The position numbers and the translations under genes were made by a program. A model generated the notes under the pieces. The model worked only from the letters and a program-made list of their open reading frames with translations. It did no database searches and was not told the origin of the DNA. Of a DNA stretch of 64,000 nt, positions 60,067 through 64,000 are shown one piece after another. How positions within the stretch are numbered: the first letter of the stretch is position 1; every line of letters begins with the position of its first letter. The DNA lies in NCBI RefSeq assembly GCF_001500025.1, contig NZ_LQIW01000002.1:1-64000 (forward strand), read 5' to 3'. This stretch comes from Mycobacterium sp. IS-1590 (GTDB lineage Bacteria; Actinomycetota; Actinomycetes; Mycobacteriales; Mycobacteriaceae).

Positions 60067-61542
60067 ATGGCGGGATTCCGGCTCACCACCAAGGTCCAGG
60101 TCAGCGGTTGGCGCTTTCTGCTGCGCCGCGTCGAGCACGCGATCGTGCGCCGGGACACCCGCATGTTCGACGACCCCTTGCAGTTCTACAGCCGCGCCGT
60201 GTCCGCGGGTGTGGTCATCGCGGTGCTCATCTGCCTGGGTGCCGCGCTGCTGGCGTACTTCAAACCGCTCGGCAAACGAGGCAACGACACGCTTCTCGTC
60301 GACCGCAACACCAACCAGCTCTACGTGATGCTCCCCGGCAGCGGGCAGTTGCGGCCGGTGTACAACCTGACGTCGGCGCGGCTCGTTCTCGGCAACGCCG
60401 GAACCCCGGTGGCGGTCAAGTCCGAGGAGTTGAACCGCATGCCGAAGGGGCAGTCGATCGGGATTCCCGGCGCGCCCTACGCAACGCCGGTCGGCGGCGC
60501 GAATTCGATGTGGACACTGTGTGACACCGTCACCAAGCCCGAGAGCGTGGTGCCGAACCTGGAATCGTCGATCATCGTCCGGCCCCTGGTTGCCGACGCG
60601 TCGGTCGCGCCGATGCGCCCCGATCAGGGCATGTTGGTCTCCTACGAGAACGACATCTGGCTGGTGACCGAAAGCGGCAGACACGACATCGATCTCGCCG
60701 ACCGCGCGCTCACCTCGGCGGTCGGCATCCCGGTGACGGCGAGGGCGACGCCGATCTCGCGCGGTCTGTTCAACGCGCTTCCCAACGCGGGTCCGTGGCG
60801 TCTTCCCGACATCCCGTCCTTCGGGTCCCCCAATTCGGTCGGCCTGCCGCCCAACCTCGTGGTGGGCTCGGTGTTCAAGGCGTTGACCGAGGACGGTGAA
60901 CAGCATTTCGTGGTGCTGCCCGACGGTGTCGCGCAGATCAACGACACCACCGCCGCCGCGCTGCGCGCGACGAATTCGTTCGGGCTCGTCACGCCGCCGT
61001 CGGTGGAGGCCAGTGTGGTCGCGCGAATCCCCGAACACATCTTCGCCTCACCGCTACCCGACAGACCTCTGGAGATCCTGCTGCGTGAGGACGCCCCGAC
61101 ATTGTGCTGGGCGTGGCAGCGCGAGCCCGGCGATCAGGCGCCGAAGACGACGGTGATCGCGGGCCGGCGACTGCCCATCCCGCCGTCGGCGATGGGCACC
61201 GGGGTCAAGCAGATCGGAGGTGATGCAACGGTTTACATCGATGGCGGTCAGTACATCCAGTTGCAGTCGCCCGACCCGCGGTACGGCGAGAGCCTCTACT
61301 ACATCGACCCGCAAGGCGTGCGGTACGGGCTGCCCAACGAGGACACCGGCAACACGCTCGGGCTGTCCAATCCGACCACCGCGCCGTGGCAGGTGGTCGG
61401 GCGTCTGGTGGACGGTCCGGTTCTGTCGAAGGAGGCGGCGCTGATCGAACACGACACCCTGCCTCCGAACCCCAACCCGCGCAAGGTTGGTGGCGACCCT
61501 ACCGCGCAACCGGCCGCGGCCCCGTCCGGAGGCGGCCGATGA
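60067..61542 (+). CDS. eccB1: ESX-1 membrane component EccB1
   Basis: A 491-residue core component of the ESX-1 membrane complex. One membrane helix near residues 45-68 ([18 protein letters not shown]) is followed by a large periplasmic part with the repeat-like beta structure of EccB. The motif MWTLCDTV and the late Cys are consistent with the conserved periplasmic disulfide. The C-terminus ends in a Pro/Ala/Gly-rich tail and overlaps eccCa1 by 4 nt. Confidence 0.95.
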   Translation: MAGFRLTTKVQVSGWRFLLRRVEHAIVRRDTRMFDDPLQFYSRAVSAGVVIAVLICLGAALLAYFKPLGKRGNDTLLVDRNTNQLYVMLPGSGQLRPVYNLTSARLVLGNAGTPVAVKSEELNRMPKGQSIGIPGAPYATPVGGANSMWTLCDTVTKPESVVPNLESSIIVRPLVADASVAPMRPDQGMLVSYENDIWLVTESGRHDIDLADRALTSAVGIPVTARATPISRGLFNALPNAGPWRLPDIPSFGSPNSVGLPPNLVVGSVFKALTEDGEQHFVVLPDGVAQINDTTAAALRATNSFGLVTPPSVEASVVARIPEHIFASPLPDRPLEILLREDAPTLCWAWQREPGDQAPKTTVIAGRRLPIPPSAMGTGVKQIGGDATVYIDGGQYIQLQSPDPRYGESLYYIDPQGVRYGLPNEDTGNTLGLSNPTTAPWQVVGRLVDGPVLSKEAALIEHDTLPPNPNPRKVGGDPTAQPAAAPSGGGR

Positions 61543-63767
61543 CCACCAAGAAGTTCACCCCGATCATCAAGCGCGGACCGCGGCTGACCCCGGGCGAGAT
61601 CAACGTCGCACCGCCCGAGGACCTGGGCGTCGAGATCCCGCCGTCGGGCATCCAGAAGGCGCTGCCGTGGGTGATGGGCGGCGGCATGCTCGGAATGATC
61701 GCGATCATGATCTTCACCGGTATCCGGCAGCTCTCGCCGTACATGTTGATGATGCCGTTGATGATGATCATGGCGACCGTCGGATTCATGGCAGGGGGCG
61801 GCCCCGGCGGCAAGCGTGTTCCCGAAATCAATGCGGACCGTAAGGAATATCTCCGTTACCTGGCCGGGCTCCGCACGCGGGTCACATCCTCGGCGGCCGC
61901 TCAGGTGACGTTCTTCAACTATCACGCCCCGCACCCCGAGGACCTGCTTTCGCTCATCGGTGGCAACCGCCAGTGGTCCCGACAGACCAACGCCGATTTC
62001 TTCGCCGCGACCCGAATCGGGCTGGGCACCGAGCCTGCGGTCGACCGACTGCTCAAGCCGGCGATCGGTGGAGAGCTGGCCGGTCCGCAGGGCGCGCCGC
62101 AACCGCACCTGGAACCCGTGAGCCACATGTGGGTGACGAAGTTTCTCCGCACCCACGGGCTCATCCACGACTGCCCGAAACTCCTCGCGCTGCGCACGTT
62201 TCCCACCATCGCCGTCGGTGGCGACCCGGATGGCGCGGCCGGCCTGCTCGCGGCCATGATCTGTCACCTCGCGGTGTTCCACCCACCCGACCTGCTGCAG
62301 ATGCGGGTGCTCATCGACAACCCCGAGGACCCGAACTGGGCCTGGCTCAAGTGGTTACCGCATCTGCAGCATCAGACCGACACGGACGCCGCGGGTCCCA
62401 CCCGCATGATCTTCACCCGTCCCGACGGTCTGAGCGACTTGACCGCACGCGGCCCCCACTCCGCCGACGCGGCGCCTAACGGACCCTACGTCGTCGTATT
62501 CGACCTCACGGGCGGGAAGGCCGGCTTTCCGGTCGACGGCCGGGCCGGCGTCACCGTCATCACGCTCGGCAACCACCGAGGCTCGGCGTACCGCATCCGA
62601 GTGGCGGCCGACGGCACCGCCGACGACCGGCTGCCCAACCAGACCTTCCGGCTGATCACATCGAGAGTCGACCACCTGACATCGGATCAGGCGGCCCGTG
62701 TCGCACGCAAGCTGGCGGGGTGGTCGATCACCGGCACGATCATCGACAAGAGCGTCCGCGTGCACAAGAAGATCGCCACCGAGTGGCATCAACTGGTCGG
62801 AGCCCAGTCGATCGAAGAGGTGACCCCGGCACGGTGGCGCATGTTCAGCGACACCGACCGCGACCGGTTGCGCATCCCCTTCGGCCATGAACTCAAGACC
62901 GGCGACATCATGTACCTCGACATCAAGGAGGGCGCCGAGTTCGGCGCCGGTCCGCACGGGATGCTCATCGGCACAACGGGTTCGGGTAAGTCGGAGTTCC
63001 TCCGCACCCTGATCCTCTCGCTGGCCGCCACCCACCACCCCGACCAGGTGAACCTGCTGCTCACCGACTTCAAGGGCGGCTCGACATTCCTGGGCATGGA
63101 GAAGCTGCCGCATACCGCCGCCGTCGTCACCAACATGGAAGAGGAAGCCGAGCTGGTCAGCCGCATGGGTGAGGTGCTCAGTGGCGAGTTGGACCGCAGA
63201 CAGTCCATCCTGCGCCAGGCCGGTATGCAGGTCGGCGCGGCCGGTGCGCTGTCCGGTGTCGCCGAATACGAGAAGCATCGCGAACGCGGCGCCGACCTGC
63301 CACCACTGCCAACCCTTTTCGTGGTTGTCGACGAGTTCGCCGAGCTGCTGCAGAACCATCCCGACTTCATCGCGCTGTTCGACCGGATCTGCCGGGTGGG
63401 CCGATCGCTGCGGGTACACCTGCTGTTGGCGACGCAGTCGCTGAACACCGGCGGTGTGCGCATCGACAAGCTGGAACCGAACCTCACCTACCGGATCGCG
63501 CTGCGCACAACCAGTTCCGCCGAATCGAAAGCCGTGATCGGCACGCCGGAGGCGCAGTACATCACGAACAAGGAGAGCGGTGTGGGCTTCCTTCGCGTGG
63601 GCATGGAGGACCCGGTCAAGTTCCACAGCGTCTACACCGGCGTCAACTATGTCCCCACGTCGGGGCGACAGGACAACGGGGAGGTCAGGCCGCAGGCCAG
63701 ACGGCCGAGCCGGCCGCGCATCCGTCCTTTCACCGCGGCGCCGATCCCGGAGACGGTGCGGTCATGA
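61539..63767 (+). CDS. eccCa1: ESX-1 FtsK/SpoIIIE-type ATPase EccCa1
   Basis: The membrane half of the split EccC secretion motor. The 742-residue product has a short cytoplasmic start, two membrane helices (about 40-60 and 66-88), a degenerate stalk domain and the first FtsK-like ATPase domain with Walker [10 protein letters not shown] near 477-485 and Walker [12 protein letters not shown] near 593-603. Splitting EccC into Ca and Cb is specific to ESX-1, which identifies this locus. It overlaps eccB1 and eccCb1 by 4 nt each. Confidence 0.96.
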   Translation: MTTKKFTPIIKRGPRLTPGEINVAPPEDLGVEIPPSGIQKALPWVMGGGMLGMIAIMIFTGIRQLSPYMLMMPLMMIMATVGFMAGGGPGGKRVPEINADRKEYLRYLAGLRTRVTSSAAAQVTFFNYHAPHPEDLLSLIGGNRQWSRQTNADFFAATRIGLGTEPAVDRLLKPAIGGELAGPQGAPQPHLEPVSHMWVTKFLRTHGLIHDCPKLLALRTFPTIAVGGDPDGAAGLLAAMICHLAVFHPPDLLQMRVLIDNPEDPNWAWLKWLPHLQHQTDTDAAGPTRMIFTRPDGLSDLTARGPHSADAAPNGPYVVVFDLTGGKAGFPVDGRAGVTVITLGNHRGSAYRIRVAADGTADDRLPNQTFRLITSRVDHLTSDQAARVARKLAGWSITGTIIDKSVRVHKKIATEWHQLVGAQSIEEVTPARWRMFSDTDRDRLRIPFGHELKTGDIMYLDIKEGAEFGAGPHGMLIGTTGSGKSEFLRTLILSLAATHHPDQVNLLLTDFKGGSTFLGMEKLPHTAAVVTNMEEEAELVSRMGEVLSGELDRRQSILRQAGMQVGAAGALSGVAEYEKHRERGADLPPLPTLFVVVDEFAELLQNHPDFIALFDRICRVGRSLRVHLLLATQSLNTGGVRIDKLEPNLTYRIALRTTSSAESKAVIGTPEAQYITNKESGVGFLRVGMEDPVKFHSVYTGVNYVPTSGRQDNGEVRPQARRPSRPRIRPFTAAPIPETVRS

Positions 63768-64000
63768 GCATCGAACCGGACCAGCGGGTGCTCCGCGAGG
63801 TGGTGCTGGACCAGCTGACCACCGGTGAGACCCGCGCCTATCGGATGTGGTTGCCGCCGTTGGCCGATCCGACACCGGTCGACGAGCTGATCGCGAACGA
63901 CCGCCAGCGCCAGCCGCTGCGCTTCGGACTGGGCATCATGGACGAACCGCGCCGGCACCGCCAGGAGGTGTGGGGCATCGACACGTCCTCGGCCGGCGGC
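63764..64000 (+). CDS. eccCb1: ESX-1 ATPase EccCb1, 5' part only
   Basis: The first 79 residues of the cytosolic half of the EccC motor, cut by the window end. The ATG overlaps the eccCa1 stop by 4 nt and the N-terminal sequence ([20 protein letters not shown] and [19 protein letters not shown]) fits EccCb1. The later ATPase domains lie outside the window. Confidence 0.9.
   Translation, partial: MSIEPDQRVLREVVLDQLTTGETRAYRMWLPPLADPTPVDELIANDRQRQPLRFGLGIMDEPRRHRQEVWGIDTSSAGG

Overview
The window is about 64 kb of high-GC actinobacterial DNA that contains a mycobacterial replication origin. The gene order is pcnA, NUDIX hydrolase, DUF6049 protein, mviN, sigM, rsmA, trxB, trxC, cwlM, parB, parA, rsmG, jag, yidC, yidD, rnpA, rpmH, dnaA, oriC, dnaN, recF, dciA, gyrB, gyrA. 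It is followed by tRNA-Ile and tRNA-Ala, cwsA, ppiA, crgA, trpG, the pknB-pknA-pbpA-rodA-pstP-fhaB-fhaA cluster and tRNA-Leu. This is the order around dnaA in Mycobacterium. A 6-phosphogluconate dehydrogenase gene between dnaN and recF, and an ESX-1-type locus soon after fhaA, point to a fast-growing Mycolicibacterium relative of M. smegmatis rather than the M. tuberculosis complex. The species cannot be named from the sequence alone.

Layout. (1) 1-13.4 kb: RNA-end processing, the MurJ flippase with its pseudokinase tail, the SigM / anti-SigM / thioredoxin block (with good SigM-type and SigH-type promoters) and the MurA activator CwlM. (2) 13.6-19.2 kb, minus strand: chromosome segregation (parB, parA, three perfect parS sites), ribosome methylation, membrane protein insertion, RNase P protein and ribosomal protein L34. 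(3) 19.2-31.4 kb, plus strand: dnaA with DnaA boxes in its promoter, oriC (21221-21769), then the clamp, recombination, helicase-loading and gyrase genes. (4) 31.5-34.7 kb: tRNA-Ile, a 42-residue protein, tRNA-Ala and small divisome proteins (CwsA, CrgA). (5) 34.8-45.6 kb: trpG, then the overlapping Ser/Thr kinase / cell-elongation operon on the minus strand. (6) 45.6-53.5 kb: accessory genes (DUF7373 lipoprotein, an F420/flavin-type pair, ferritin-like protein, thioesterase-like protein, small GNAT, pirin, EVE-domain protein, acyl-CoA carboxyltransferase). (7) 53.5-64 kb: whiB6, a double-HTH regulator, an EspI-like ATPase and the start of ESX-1 (EspC/F-like substrate, espG1, espH, eccA1, eccB1, eccCa1, eccCb1 cut by the window end).

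How it works together. The two flanks of the origin hold almost all members of the PknB peptidoglycan control circuit: PknA/PknB, the phosphatase PstP, the FHA proteins FhaA and FhaB, the PknB substrates CwlM and MviN, PbpA and RodA. SigM, WhiB6 and the double-HTH regulator sit where they could couple redox or envelope stress to thioredoxin and to ESX-1.

Novelty. I found no CRISPR array, prophage, transposon or clearly new multi-gene system. The less ordinary signals are small: a 34-bp duplicated hairpin element at 1494-1585, three tandem 23-bp repeats before tRNA-Ile, an apparently decayed third parS inside parA, perfect DnaA boxes away from oriC, an ESX-1 locus without espE, and an uncharacterised double-HTH regulator divergent from whiB6.
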